Source: Streptosporangium brasiliense (lineage in GTDB: Bacteria > Actinomycetota > Actinomycetes > Streptosporangiales > Streptosporangiaceae). Taken from it: a stretch of DNA of 64,000 nucleotides. The notes under the pieces were generated by a model. The model had not been told where the DNA came from, made no database searches, and saw only the letters and a list, made by a program, of their open reading frames with translations. Shown piece after piece: positions 45,565 through 54,957 of the stretch; within the stretch, counting starts at the first letter, position 1; each line of letters starts with the position of its first letter. Location of the stretch: assembly GCF_030811595.1 (NCBI RefSeq), contig NZ_JAUSRB010000002.1, positions 5,952,001 through 6,016,000 of the forward strand, read 5' to 3'. The position numbers were made by a program, and so were the translations under genes.

Positions 45565-45588
45565 GGCCTAAACCCGCCGGGTGAGGCC
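45551..45588. repeat. 18-bp direct repeat at the convergent gene ends
   Basis: AACCCGCCGGGTGAGGCC occurs at 45551-45568 and again at 45571-45588. The first copy holds the SARP stop codon, and the P450 stop lies at the junction. It looks like a small tandem duplication. Confidence 0.7.
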
Positions 45589-46791
45589 CAGGTTCACCGG
45601 CAGGGTCAGCGGGCCGTAGGTGATGAAGGACGGCGAGCAGGGCACGTCCTCGGGGTCGACCGCCAGGCGCAGATCGGGCAGCCGCCCGTAGAGCGCGGAC
45701 AGGGCGATCGCCCCCTCCAGCCGCGCGAGCGGCGCCCCGACGCAGAAGTGCGGGCCGTGGCCGAACGCCAGGTGGGGCGCCGGCTCGCGGGTGATGTCGA
45801 ACCGGTCTGCCCCTTCACCGTGTTCCGCGGTGTCCGTCGCGGCCTCCCCGTAACACAGCAGGAACGCGTCGCCGGCCCGGACGGGCACCCCGGCGAGGGT
45901 CACGTCCGTCACCGCGTACCGGAACGGGGAGGTGGCGATGGAGGGGCGGCTGCGCAGGGTCTCCTCCACCACCTGCGGCCACAGCCCCTTCTCGATCGCG
46001 AGCGCGCGCTGGCCGGGGTGGGCGCTCAGGGCCATGACGGCGTTCCCGAGCAGGTGCACGGTCGACTCCTGCCCGGCGATGAGCATCAGCCAGAGGATGG
46101 CCAGCAGCTCGGAGCCGGTCAGCCGGTCGCCGCCGTCGTGGACGCGCACCAGCTCGGAGGTGAGGTCGTCACCCGGGTCGGCACGTTTCCGCTCGACGAG
46201 CTCGTTCAGGCACGCACGCAGCCGACGGTCGGCCGCCGCGGTCAGCGCACCGTCTCCGGCCTGGGCGACCAGCACCTGGGTGCACTCCCGGATTAGCGGC
46301 CGCTGTTCCGCGGGAACGCCGAACAGCTCGCTGATGACCGCGATCGGCAGCGGCGCGGTGAAGGCGGACACCAGGTCCACCCCGTCGCCGGCGGCGACCA
46401 CCTCGTCGAGCAGCCCGGCCGCGATCTTCTCGATCCGCGGGGCGAGCGCCTCGACCCGTGCGGGGGTGAACGCCCGCGAGATCAGGCCGCGCAGCCGGCG
46501 GTGGTCCGCGCCGTCCAGGACCTGGAGGTGCTCTCCTTCGACCAGCGGGCGCAACATCCAGCCAGGGGGGATGGTCCCGTCGTGCAGCGCCGCCCAGTGC
46601 CTGGGGGCGCGGCTGAACAGCTTGTTGTCGTTGACGAGGAGTTCGAGGATCGCCGCCTGGCTGGTCACCGCCCAGATGCGGACGCCGCCGGGAAGCTCGA
46701 TGGGCACGACCGGGCCGAGCTCGCGCAGGCGGGCGAGGGTCCGGGGGATGGGCTCACCGGGGACGGGAAACGAAAACGGGTCAGTGGCCAT
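45568..46791 (-). CDS. Cytochrome P450 (bacterial class I type)
   Basis: 407 residues and soluble. Helix C has the HRRLRGLISRAF signature, helix I reads LIAGQESTVHL (oxygen-binding Glu-Ser/Thr in an unusual A-G-Q-E-S-T form), ETLR is the ExxR motif, and the haem ligand is Cys350 in FGHGPHFCVGAPLARLE. It needs ferredoxin and reductase, which are not encoded here. It has its own AGGAG before the ATG and follows the terminator of the giant lipase-like gene. It is not close in sequence to the other P450s in this window. Its substrate is probably a secondary metabolite. Confidence 0.94.
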   Translation of the reverse strand: MATDPFSFPVPGEPIPRTLARLRELGPVVPIELPGGVRIWAVTSQAAILELLVNDNKLFSRAPRHWAALHDGTIPPGWMLRPLVEGEHLQVLDGADHRRLRGLISRAFTPARVEALAPRIEKIAAGLLDEVVAAGDGVDLVSAFTAPLPIAVISELFGVPAEQRPLIRECTQVLVAQAGDGALTAAADRRLRACLNELVERKRADPGDDLTSELVRVHDGGDRLTGSELLAILWLMLIAGQESTVHLLGNAVMALSAHPGQRALAIEKGLWPQVVEETLRSRPSIATSPFRYAVTDVTLAGVPVRAGDAFLLCYGEAATDTAEHGEGADRFDITREPAPHLAFGHGPHFCVGAPLARLEGAIALSALYGRLPDLRLAVDPEDVPCSPSFITYGPLTLPVNLGLTRRV

Positions 46792-46813
46792 GATTCTCCT
46801 GATTCTCGAAGGG

Positions 46814-46850
46814 GGAGATCCCGCCCGTCCGGTGAACGGGCGGGATCTCC
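46814..46850 (-). terminator. 15-bp perfect stem-loop after the giant secreted protein gene
   Basis: GGAGATCCCGCCCGT (46814-46828) pairs exactly with ACGGGCGGGATCTCC (46836-46850) around CCGGTGA, 12 bp after the stop codon. It separates the gene from the downstream P450. Confidence 0.8.
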
Positions 46851-46861
46851 GGACGCCGGTC

Positions 46862-49800
46862 TCAGCCGCTGACGCGGATGGTGCCGCTCACCTGCGCCGG
46901 TTCTACGCCGGTGTCGTAGACGAGCTCTCCGTTCTTCTTCCAGACCTTGACCGTCAGCTTGTCGTGCGTGCCCGAGTCGACCGTGGTGATCTCGAAGACG
47001 ACGTCGACGGTCTTGTTGACCTTTCCTGCGCCGCGCAGGATCGCGGTGTCCCCGTTGACGGCCAGCACCGCGGCGGAGGCGGCGCGGAGGTCGAACCCGG
47101 GGGCGGTGTAACGCAGCCCGCCGGTGGGCGTGGCCGCCTTGCCGCGGTAGCGGGCGGTCACGTCCAGGGTCGCCTCGCCCTTCTGCCCGGCGCACCCGGC
47201 GTCCAGCTTGCACGCCCCGGCGGGGGCGACGGCCTGACCGGCGCCGACCAGCGCCGAGTCCGGGTCGTAGACCAGCACGTACGCCTGCTCGCCCGCCACC
47301 GTGGAGGCCGTGGCCGCGACGCCGCGGTCGCCGGTCACGGTCACCGAGATCGGGTACCGCCCCGCCTTGGTGAACACGTGCGACCCGGTGACGGTGCCCT
47401 TGCCCCGATGTCCGGACACCGCCCCGGCGACCGGCCGGCCGCCGATCGTCCAGACCGCGGTGCGGATGTCGCCCGCGCCGCTGAACGACGCGCCGAACGG
47501 CACCGCCTCGCCCACCCGCACGACCTTCGCCACCGCCGGCGCCTTCAGCGTCACCTGGGGGGCGGCGTCGGTGACGTGGACGGTGAAGCGGGCGCTGCCC
47601 GACGCCCCGCCCTCGTCGGTGACCGTGAGCACGACCGTGTGATCGCCCGCCGCGCCGAACGTGTGCTGGAGCTTCAACTGGCCGGCGGTCAGGGCCAGCG
47701 GCTGCGGCCCCGCCCCGTCGCCGTAGTCGGCCGTGTAGGTCCAGGAGGTGGAGCCGGGATCGCTGAAGGAACCCATCCCGACCCATTCGGCCCCGGCCTC
47801 GACCACGTTGGCAGGCGAGCGCAGCGTCACCGTCGGCGCCGCGTGGTCCGCGGGCACCACGGTGACCTGGAAGGCGGCCGTGGCCGCCAGACCGCCGTCG
47901 TCGGTCACCTTCACGGTGACGGGGTAGGCGCCGGGGGCGGCCCACCCCGGCTGGTCCAGCCAGATCCGCAGGTCCGCGTCGGGGGTCACCGGCCGCGGCC
48001 CCGCCCCGTCGCCGTAGTCGACGGTGGCCGTCCATGAGGTGGAGTCCGGGTCGGTGAAGAAGACGTGCCGCTGCAGCTTCTGGCCGACCCGCACCTGGGC
48101 GTCGTGCCCGGCGTCCAGCACCGGCGCGGTGTTCTGCGCCGCCTCGCCGATCACGTACGGCACCCCGGCCGATCCGGTGTTGCCCGCGCCGTCGGTGACG
48201 ATCACCAGGGCGGTGCCGGTGCGCGGGGCCGTGAACGTCCGCGTCGCCTTCACGGTGCCGCCACCCGGCCCCGCGATCACCTGGGCGTCCACCGGCGGTC
48301 CGTCTCCCCACGCGACCCGGGCGGTGTGGCTGTCGGCCGCGTCGGCGTCGGTGAAGGCCACCTCCAGGGTGAACGGCTTGCCCACCTCGCCCCGCACGGG
48401 CGCGGCCGGCGCCTGGACCATCGGGGAGCTGCTGGGTTTGGCGCCCTGGCCGGTCAGCGGCACCGTGTAGGCCGGCTGCCCGCCGTCGGCGGTGGTGAAC
48501 GTCAGCGCCCCGGTCGCCGGGCCCTCCTGCGTGGGGGCGAACCGCACCTCCACCGTGCAGACCGCGCCGACCGCCAGCTCCACCGGGCAGGCGTTGGCCT
48601 GGGTGAACGGACCGGTGACCGCGATCACCTTCAGCGGGATCGGCTCGTTGAGCCGGTTGGTGAGCTTCACCGCGTACGGCGGGCTGACCTCGCCGACCTT
48701 CACCGGATCCGGCCAGTTGAGCGCGGGACGATCGAGCAGCGGGCGCACCGTCGCGGTCACCTCCGCCGCGTTGTCGCCGGTCTTCGGGTCGGCCACCTCC
48801 GTGCTGTAGCCATGGACGCCGGCCTTCAGCCCGGTCCCGTCCGGGGTGCCCGCCGGGACGGCGGCGGTCACCTCGACCGTGGCCGACCAGCCGGGCTCCA
48901 GCACCTTGACCGTGTTGCGGAACCCATCCTTGATCGGCGCGCAGACGCCCCGCCAGGTGTCACAGGCCGCGCCGGTCACCGTCCGGGGGATCAGCACGTC
49001 CAGCCGGACGTCGGTGGCCGGGTCGTCGCCCTTGTTGGTCACCGTGGCCGTCCAGGTCACCTTCGAGCCCGGCCCGGGCTCGGCGGCCGAGACCTCCGCG
49101 GTGACCTGCAGATCCGCCAGCGCCTCGGCCGGGGTCAGCAGGTACGAGCGGTCCCGCTGGACGAAGCCGTCGCCGTCGGCCGCGCGGTCGCGCACGTAAC
49201 CCCACACCAGGATCTGGCCCGAGGAGTTGACGTCCTGCACCTTCCAAGCGCCGACGCACGGCTGGGTCGTCTTCGCGGCGTCCTCCGGGCACCACGGCCG
49301 CGACAACACACCCGTCAGCGGGTACTTCGTGCCGTCCACCCACATCACAGGACGCTTGTGCCGGCTGAGGTTCGGCCCCTGCTCGAAACCGACGATCAGG
49401 CCGTCGTCGTTGACCGCGGTCGCGTCGCCCTCGCCCAGATCGGCCGGCTCGCCGCCCTGCCACGCATAGGCGCGTTTCGGCGTCTGCTGCTCGTAGCGGC
49501 CGCACCGCAGCGTGCCGACCACGAGGCCGTGCGCGTTGACGTCGGAGGCCCGGCCGGCCGTCTGCGCGCACCCGGCGACCGGTCCGCCTGGCAGCTTGGT
49601 GAGCATGCCGTTGGCGTAGATCGCCGGGCCCGTGTCCGTGGGCAGGCCGTTGGCGTCCTTACCGAGCGCGTGGCCGCCCGCGATCGCGCCGCTGTCGTTG
49701 ATCCGCAGGGGCTGGTTCTGGTGCCAGTCATTGTCATAGCTGACGCCCGGGACGAACTCGGCGGGCAACGCGTCGGCGGCGCCCCGATCCCAGATCGTGT

Positions 49801-52800
49801 ACTCGAGCCTGCCCGCGTCGCCGACCACCTGGCCGTTGTCGTTCAGCCCGGTGGCGGCGGGCCACTTCGTGCCGTCGCCCCGCCGCAAGTCGGTGACGGA
49901 GCCGTCGGCGCGCCAGACGACCGCGTGCTGGGCGTTGGAGCCGTTCGCCGACCCCACGGACCAGCCGGACACCTCGCCGGCCCGGTTGATGTCGAAGGCG
50001 CCCGTCTCGCATTTCACCGCGCCGTCGGCGCAGGTCAGGCCGGTCAGCTCGGTGAGCGCGCCGTCCTGCCAGCGCACCGCGTGCCGCTTGCCGTCCTTGC
50101 CCATGGCCGTGGCCGCGACCTGGCCGCGGTCGTTCAGCCGCTCCGCGTAGGTCTTCGACACGTCGCCGCCCGGCAGCGTGCCGAGCTCGGTCACCTTGAA
50201 GGTACCGAACAGCGCCTTCACCGTGTGCGGGCCGTCCATGGTCACCGTCAGCGGGCCGGGGCCCCGCTTCTGACCGTCGACCACCCACCCGATCGGTACG
50301 CGTCCCGCGTCCGGGGTGGCGGTCACCTTCACCGTCGTCCCCGCCCGGTACGCCTCCCGCGCCGGCGCCGCCGCGACGGAACCGCCCGGCCCCGCCGACA
50401 ACGTCAGCGCGAACTCCCGCAGGTCCGGCTTGGCCACCTCCACGACGTCGCGGTCGGTGCGCACGCCCTTGGCGGTCTCCGCCTTGGCCACGACGTAGTA
50501 CTGGTCGTCGGCGAGGACGTCGGTGCGCGCGCCGTAGACGCCGTCGCCGGCGGCGCCGTCATCGCTGGCGCCGTCGTCCTTCAGCGTCACGGCCAGGAGC
50601 GTCTGACGGTGCTCGACCCCGGCCAGCCACGCCCGCACCGGCGCCCCGGTGACCGGCTGCCCGTCGTCGGTGACCTTGGCCGTCACCATGACCCTGCCGT
50701 CCTCGGCCGCCGCGGCCTTGGCCACCACCTGCACCGGGTTGCCGGTGACCCACGCGGTCAGGTCGGCCCGCACCGCCTGCGCGGCCGTGCTGGTCACCTC
50801 CAGCGTCCACGCGCCCTCCTGCGGATCGGCGACGCTCAGCCCCTGGTACTGCTGCTTGGCCGCGTCACTGCCCGCCGCGTACGAGGCCGCGACCTTCCCC
50901 GACGGATCCCGCAGCGACAACCCCACCGTCTCGGGGAGCACTCCGGTGACGCCGAACGCCGATCCCCGCGGCACCTGCAACGGCACGCTCGCGGTCTTCC
51001 CCGGCTCCACGGACACCGTCGGCGCGCCGAACATCGACAACGAGCCGCCGGTGACGGCCGCCGTCTTCTCGTCCTGCACTGCCTGCTTGTCCGTCAGGCC
51101 CGTGACGGGCGGGGCGCCGACCACCAGCGACACCAGCCGCGGCCTGACGTAACGCACGAAGTCGTCGTCGGAGAACGTCATGTACGAGTGCAGCGTGGAG
51201 GTGATGGGGTGATCGCCCCACCCGGGAAGCAGGTGCAACGCGCTCCACCACGGGACGACGCCGTCGCCCATGAACGGCAGCGGGTAGTTCGCCGTGGTGC
51301 ACGGCACCAGCCACGAGTCGCCGACGAGGTTGGAGGCCCGCACGCCCTTCAGGTTCGTGATCCGGCCGTTGAACCCCTTGTGCTCCCCGTCGCCGTTCAC
51401 CCACTCCGTAGTGTTCTCGATCACGGCGGGGAACCAGGGGGACAGCTCCTCCGTGATCGACCGCTCCACCACCATGTCCGCGCACGGGCTGCCCGCGTTC
51501 GGCGCGCCCATGGCGATCAGACGGGTCACCGCCGGCTTGTTGTCCGGCGTGCTCGGCATCCGCTCCTGGATGTACTGCCGCGAGATCAGCGTGCCCATCG
51601 AATGGGCCACCAGGTTGATGTGGAACGCGCCCGTCTTCTTGCGCACGTCCTCGATGTATGTCGCCAGTTCGTCGACGTTCTGCGCCATGGTGTAGCTCTC
51701 GTGGAGCGGGTTCCACTTCTCGCCGGTGTCCATCCGGCCCTCCGCCTGGCCGTCGCCGACGGCGAACACGTTGCCGTCCGGGTGGCCCAGCTCCTTCATG
51801 ATCTCGTCGAACTCGCCCCAGGTGTCCTGCGCGTCGCTGCGGAAGCCGTGCACCGCCACCACGGGCTTGGGCACGATGGAGATGCGGTTCGCGAGGCCGT
51901 CCACCGGGTTGCCCGCGACGTAGAGGATCGCGCCAGGGCCACGGTCCGACAGCGGGTCCGATTTGTTGTCCCAGGCCCAGCCGGTGGTGTCCCAGATCTC
52001 GCGGATCGTCTTGGTCTGTCCTGGGGCGAGGTCCACCTGGATCTCACCGGTGACGATGGGCTTCTTGGACTTGTTGTCGGCCAGCCGGATGTAGCCGCGC
52101 ACCGGATGGGTGGTGCTGTGGTTCCTCACCGTCATGGATATGCGGACCTTGTTGCCCTCGACCGTGCTGCCCCCGATGTCCGGTACCGGGCGCCAGTCCG
52201 TGGACGGGTACCGCTGCGTCTCGAGCGTGAACGACTCCAGGCGGGGCGCGTCGACGCCCAGGTCGAGCAGGAAGACATGGTCGGCGACCGAGGTGCCGTA
52301 CCGGCCGACGACGGCGATCTGGCCGAGGTCGTTGATGCCTGAGGCGTATTTGAGGTAGACGTCCTTGCCGGCCGCGCGCACCAGGTTGGTCAGGTCGGTG
52401 GCGACGCCGTTCACGTACATGGCGGCCCGGGGCGCGGCGTGGGCGTCGAACATCACTCCCACGCCGACGCCGTCGTTGTTGATCGCGTACACCCGGCCGC
52501 CGTGCGGCACGTCCTGTTCCTGGGCTTCGCCTTCTTCATCCCAGATGACGGGGATGTCTTCGATGTCCGGGCCCGCCCTGTCCACGTAGCCGGCGACCTC
52601 GTCATGGTCGTTGACGTCCATGGCCCGGGTCTCGGCGTTGCCGAAGATCAGCAGGTCCCGGCTCAGGTTGAGCGGTTCGCCCGGCCTGGTGCGGAAGGCG
52701 CGCCAGTCGATGAGGGGGCCGGAGTCGATGTCGGCGAAACCGACGACCGTCCCGCCATTGGTCATCGCGCTGGGCTCCATGTACTGGTGCTTGAACGCCT

Positions 52801-53341
52801 GGAGCTTCAGAATGGAGCCGTCGGGGCTCCACACTCCCATCGAGCCCGCGATCTGCCCGCGGTCGTTGATGGCCGTCCCCGCAGGATCCCAGGGCAGGCG
52901 GGTGGCCGTGCCGTTCTTGACGAGGAAGCTGGCACTCGTATCGCTGGTTCCGACGATCACCGCGCCTTCGTTGTTGATGTCGCGGGGGGAGCTTACGAGG
53001 TAGTCACCGCCGATGATCGCGTGAAGATCCGTGAACGGGTCGGCTTCACGAGAGAACAGGACGGTTTTGGGGTACCTGCCGAGGGGGGAATCGGGGTTCG
53101 GGACCTGCCCGACGATCTGTCCCTTGTTGTTGATCTTGCCGAGCTTGCCGTCGGAAGTGTTCATGTCGGCCAGGTGCATGAGCTCGATCGGGCGCGCCGT
53201 ACTCGCCGTGGTCGCGTCCTGAGACGCGGCCAGCACGGGTAAGGGCGTCGCGAGCGAGCCCAGCACCACGGCGATCAGGGGGTGCGCGATCCGCCGGGCG
53301 GAGGCACGATTGAATAATCGGTGCAAAGGGGGTGACTCCAT
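46862..53341 (-). CDS. Giant secreted lipase-like protein with HAF, DUF11, ASH and PKD domains
   Basis: 2159 residues from ATG 53341. A signal peptide (RRIAHPLIAVVLGSLATPLP, then VLAAS) leads into HAF-type repeats (INNKGQIVGQ, INDRGQIAGS). An alpha/beta hydrolase follows: VAVHGFRSDAQDTW near 497 and the nucleophile Ser581 in VAHSMGTLISRQY, as in lipases and PGAP1-like enzymes. A second HAF block starts near 1047 (LGTLPGGDVSKTYAERLNDR). Then come a DUF11 repeat (about 1410), an ASH-like domain (about 1550), about four PKD domains (1640-2020) and a C-terminal beta domain. No sortase motif was seen, so it is probably released. It may hydrolyse lipids or esters in the surroundings; the substrate is unknown. 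A terminator-like hairpin lies directly before the start codon. Confidence 0.9.
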   Translation of the reverse strand: MESPPLHRLFNRASARRIAHPLIAVVLGSLATPLPVLAASQDATTASTARPIELMHLADMNTSDGKLGKINNKGQIVGQVPNPDSPLGRYPKTVLFSREADPFTDLHAIIGGDYLVSSPRDINNEGAVIVGTSDTSASFLVKNGTATRLPWDPAGTAINDRGQIAGSMGVWSPDGSILKLQAFKHQYMEPSAMTNGGTVVGFADIDSGPLIDWRAFRTRPGEPLNLSRDLLIFGNAETRAMDVNDHDEVAGYVDRAGPDIEDIPVIWDEEGEAQEQDVPHGGRVYAINNDGVGVGVMFDAHAAPRAAMYVNGVATDLTNLVRAAGKDVYLKYASGINDLGQIAVVGRYGTSVADHVFLLDLGVDAPRLESFTLETQRYPSTDWRPVPDIGGSTVEGNKVRISMTVRNHSTTHPVRGYIRLADNKSKKPIVTGEIQVDLAPGQTKTIREIWDTTGWAWDNKSDPLSDRGPGAILYVAGNPVDGLANRISIVPKPVVAVHGFRSDAQDTWGEFDEIMKELGHPDGNVFAVGDGQAEGRMDTGEKWNPLHESYTMAQNVDELATYIEDVRKKTGAFHINLVAHSMGTLISRQYIQERMPSTPDNKPAVTRLIAMGAPNAGSPCADMVVERSITEELSPWFPAVIENTTEWVNGDGEHKGFNGRITNLKGVRASNLVGDSWLVPCTTANYPLPFMGDGVVPWWSALHLLPGWGDHPITSTLHSYMTFSDDDFVRYVRPRLVSLVVGAPPVTGLTDKQAVQDEKTAAVTGGSLSMFGAPTVSVEPGKTASVPLQVPRGSAFGVTGVLPETVGLSLRDPSGKVAASYAAGSDAAKQQYQGLSVADPQEGAWTLEVTSTAAQAVRADLTAWVTGNPVQVVAKAAAAEDGRVMVTAKVTDDGQPVTGAPVRAWLAGVEHRQTLLAVTLKDDGASDDGAAGDGVYGARTDVLADDQYYVVAKAETAKGVRTDRDVVEVAKPDLREFALTLSAGPGGSVAAAPAREAYRAGTTVKVTATPDAGRVPIGWVVDGQKRGPGPLTVTMDGPHTVKALFGTFKVTELGTLPGGDVSKTYAERLNDRGQVAATAMGKDGKRHAVRWQDGALTELTGLTCADGAVKCETGAFDINRAGEVSGWSVGSANGSNAQHAVVWRADGSVTDLRRGDGTKWPAATGLNDNGQVVGDAGRLEYTIWDRGAADALPAEFVPGVSYDNDWHQNQPLRINDSGAIAGGHALGKDANGLPTDTGPAIYANGMLTKLPGGPVAGCAQTAGRASDVNAHGLVVGTLRCGRYEQQTPKRAYAWQGGEPADLGEGDATAVNDDGLIVGFEQGPNLSRHKRPVMWVDGTKYPLTGVLSRPWCPEDAAKTTQPCVGAWKVQDVNSSGQILVWGYVRDRAADGDGFVQRDRSYLLTPAEALADLQVTAEVSAAEPGPGSKVTWTATVTNKGDDPATDVRLDVLIPRTVTGAACDTWRGVCAPIKDGFRNTVKVLEPGWSATVEVTAAVPAGTPDGTGLKAGVHGYSTEVADPKTGDNAAEVTATVRPLLDRPALNWPDPVKVGEVSPPYAVKLTNRLNEPIPLKVIAVTGPFTQANACPVELAVGAVCTVEVRFAPTQEGPATGALTFTTADGGQPAYTVPLTGQGAKPSSSPMVQAPAAPVRGEVGKPFTLEVAFTDADAADSHTARVAWGDGPPVDAQVIAGPGGGTVKATRTFTAPRTGTALVIVTDGAGNTGSAGVPYVIGEAAQNTAPVLDAGHDAQVRVGQKLQRHVFFTDPDSTSWTATVDYGDGAGPRPVTPDADLRIWLDQPGWAAPGAYPVTVKVTDDGGLAATAAFQVTVVPADHAAPTVTLRSPANVVEAGAEWVGMGSFSDPGSTSWTYTADYGDGAGPQPLALTAGQLKLQHTFGAAGDHTVVLTVTDEGGASGSARFTVHVTDAAPQVTLKAPAVAKVVRVGEAVPFGASFSGAGDIRTAVWTIGGRPVAGAVSGHRGKGTVTGSHVFTKAGRYPISVTVTGDRGVAATASTVAGEQAYVLVYDPDSALVGAGQAVAPAGACKLDAGCAGQKGEATLDVTARYRGKAATPTGGLRYTAPGFDLRAASAAVLAVNGDTAILRGAGKVNKTVDVVFEITTVDSGTHDKLTVKVWKKNGELVYDTGVEPAQVSGTIRVSG

Positions 53342-53349
53342 CGCTAAAA

Positions 53350-53372
53350 GCCGTGCCCTCCCCAGGCACGGC
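53350..53372 (-). promoter_or_regulatory. Terminator-like hairpin just upstream of the giant gene
   Basis: GCCGTGCC and GGCACGGC pair around a 7-nt loop. On the minus strand the stem is followed by TTTTAGCG and then the ATG. The only purine-rich Shine-Dalgarno candidate (GGGGAGGG) lies in the loop and 3' arm, so the structure could attenuate transcription or hide the ribosome site. Confidence 0.5.
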
Positions 53373-53524
53373 CGGGGAATGTCCGTCACGGATGGTGCCA
53401 GCCGCGCTTGCAGGTCACCTGGCCCCGCTTGTTCCGCGCATGTGACGTCTCGCGTGCGGCCGCGGCCCTCCCATCGGCCAGGTCCTGGGCCGCAAGCGGT
53501 CCACCGGGCACGACAAGGCTCCTG

Positions 53525-53550
53525 CAAGGACGATCGGTCACCTTGCCGGG
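53525..53550 (+). promoter_or_regulatory. Shared terpenoid-cluster box, copy A
   Basis: CAAGGACGAT, then CGGTCACC, then TTGCCGGG. One of four related boxes; it is 60 bp before the first paralogous P450. A second partial CGACAAGG lies just upstream. Confidence 0.6.
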
Positions 53551-53610
53551 AAGGAGAATTCCCATGTCAAGGGAGCGGCGGCGCGCTGCTCGGGACAGGA
53601 GCCGGCTGGG

Positions 53611-54957
53611 ATGGCCACCATCGTTCCACTCCATCGTTTGCTGCCGATGTTCGCGCGGGGGTTCGTGGACGCGTTCGCGGACGTCGGCAGGCGCTCGCGC
53701 GGGGAGGTCGTACGGCTCGGCCTGGGGCCGTGGCGGCCCTACCTGATCACCCATCCCGACCACGTCCAGCACGTGATGCGGGACCACTGGACGAACTACC
53801 TGCGGGTGGGCCAGGTCTACGAGCCGGTGCAGCGGCTCATCGGCACCACCCTCGCGGGGGAGGGCCCGGACTGGGAGGCCGGTAGGACGGCGCACCAGCC
53901 CATGTTCACGGCGCGGAACGTCACGTCGCTCGCCGGGGAGCTGGCGGAGGTGATCGCCGAACGCGTCGGCCTGCTGGACGAGCCGGCCCGGGCGGGCCGG
54001 CCGATCGAGGCCACCCGGACGATGGCCGGCCTCGTGGTCGCGGCGAACATCAGGGTGTTCTTCGGAAAGAAGAGCACCTTCGCGGACGGAGAGCGGATGG
54101 TCCGGGCGTTCGGCACGGCCATCAAGCTGTCCGGCATCCGCACCATCCTGCCGTTCGTGCCCGACGGCGTCCCGCTGCCCGGCGACCGCGCCATGGCCGG
54201 CGCCGTCAGGACGGTCGACGCGCTGGTGTACCCGCTGATCCGCGAGGCGCGGGCGGGCGACGGCCACGACGTGCTGTCCGCCCTGTGCCGGGCGCGCGGC
54301 ACCGGCCAGGACGCCGACCGGCTGGTCCGCGACGACCTCGTCGCCGCGCTGGTCGCCGCGGACGACACGACGACGCACGCCCTGGCCTGGGTGTGGCCGC
54401 TGCTCCACGCGCATCCCGGGGTGGCCGCCCGGCTCCATGCCGAGGTGGACCGGGTCGTCGGCGCCGGACCGGTCGAGCCGTCACACCTGCCGGAGCTGCG
54501 GTACACGAAGATGGTCATGCAGGAGGTCCTGCGCCTGTACCCGTCGGGCTGGATCCTGCCGAGGGTCGCCGTCGAGCCCGGAGAGGTGGGCGGAGTCCGC
54601 GTCGCGGCCGGCTCGACGGTGCTGGTCTGCCCGTACGCCACGCACCGGCTGGACGCGTTCTGGGACCGCCCGCTCGCCTTCGACCCGGAACGTTTCCTCG
54701 ACCAGCGCAGGCACCGCTACTCCTACTTCCCCTTCGGCGGCGGCCCCCACCAGTGCCTCGGCCGGCACCTGTTCTTCGTCATCGCGTTGCTCACCGTCGC
54801 CACCATCGTGAGCCGCTACCGGCCGCAGGTGGCCAACCCGGGGCGGTTCACCCCTTTTCCCGGCGTGGCGTTGCGCCCCAAGCAGGAGATCAGGCTGCGC
54901 CTCATACCCCCGGAGGGCCGAAGTAAGGCAGGAGACCGGTCTGGTCGTGGCAGTTGA
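53611..54957 (+). CDS. Cytochrome P450, terpenoid-cluster paralogue 1
   Basis: 448 residues of the eukaryote-like class also found as pentalenene-type oxygenases. PDHVQHVMRDHWTNYLR near the start, helix I LVAADDTTTHALAWVW (the usual A-G-T-D-T-T has become A-A-D-D-T-T), EVLRLYP (ExxR), PERF and the haem ligand Cys382 in FPFGGGPHQCLGRHLF. ATG 53611 follows AGGAG by ten bases. A stronger site (AAGGAG) precedes ATG 53564 in another frame, and the close paralogue at 56582-57967 has about 13 more N-terminal residues, so an N-terminal frameshift is possible. It probably oxidises the cluster's terpene. Its 3' end overlaps the aldoxime dehydratase gene by 56 bp. Confidence 0.92.
   Translation: MATIVPLHRLLPMFARGFVDAFADVGRRSRGEVVRLGLGPWRPYLITHPDHVQHVMRDHWTNYLRVGQVYEPVQRLIGTTLAGEGPDWEAGRTAHQPMFTARNVTSLAGELAEVIAERVGLLDEPARAGRPIEATRTMAGLVVAANIRVFFGKKSTFADGERMVRAFGTAIKLSGIRTILPFVPDGVPLPGDRAMAGAVRTVDALVYPLIREARAGDGHDVLSALCRARGTGQDADRLVRDDLVAALVAADDTTTHALAWVWPLLHAHPGVAARLHAEVDRVVGAGPVEPSHLPELRYTKMVMQEVLRLYPSGWILPRVAVEPGEVGGVRVAAGSTVLVCPYATHRLDAFWDRPLAFDPERFLDQRRHRYSYFPFGGGPHQCLGRHLFFVIALLTVATIVSRYRPQVANPGRFTPFPGVALRPKQEIRLRLIPPEGRSKAGDRSGRGS

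Noticed and set aside
48065-52342. 1425-codon open frame on the plus strand opposite the giant secreted protein
   Set aside because: Composition is Arg/Ala/Gly/Val/His-rich without any domain, typical of an antisense shadow in GC-rich DNA.
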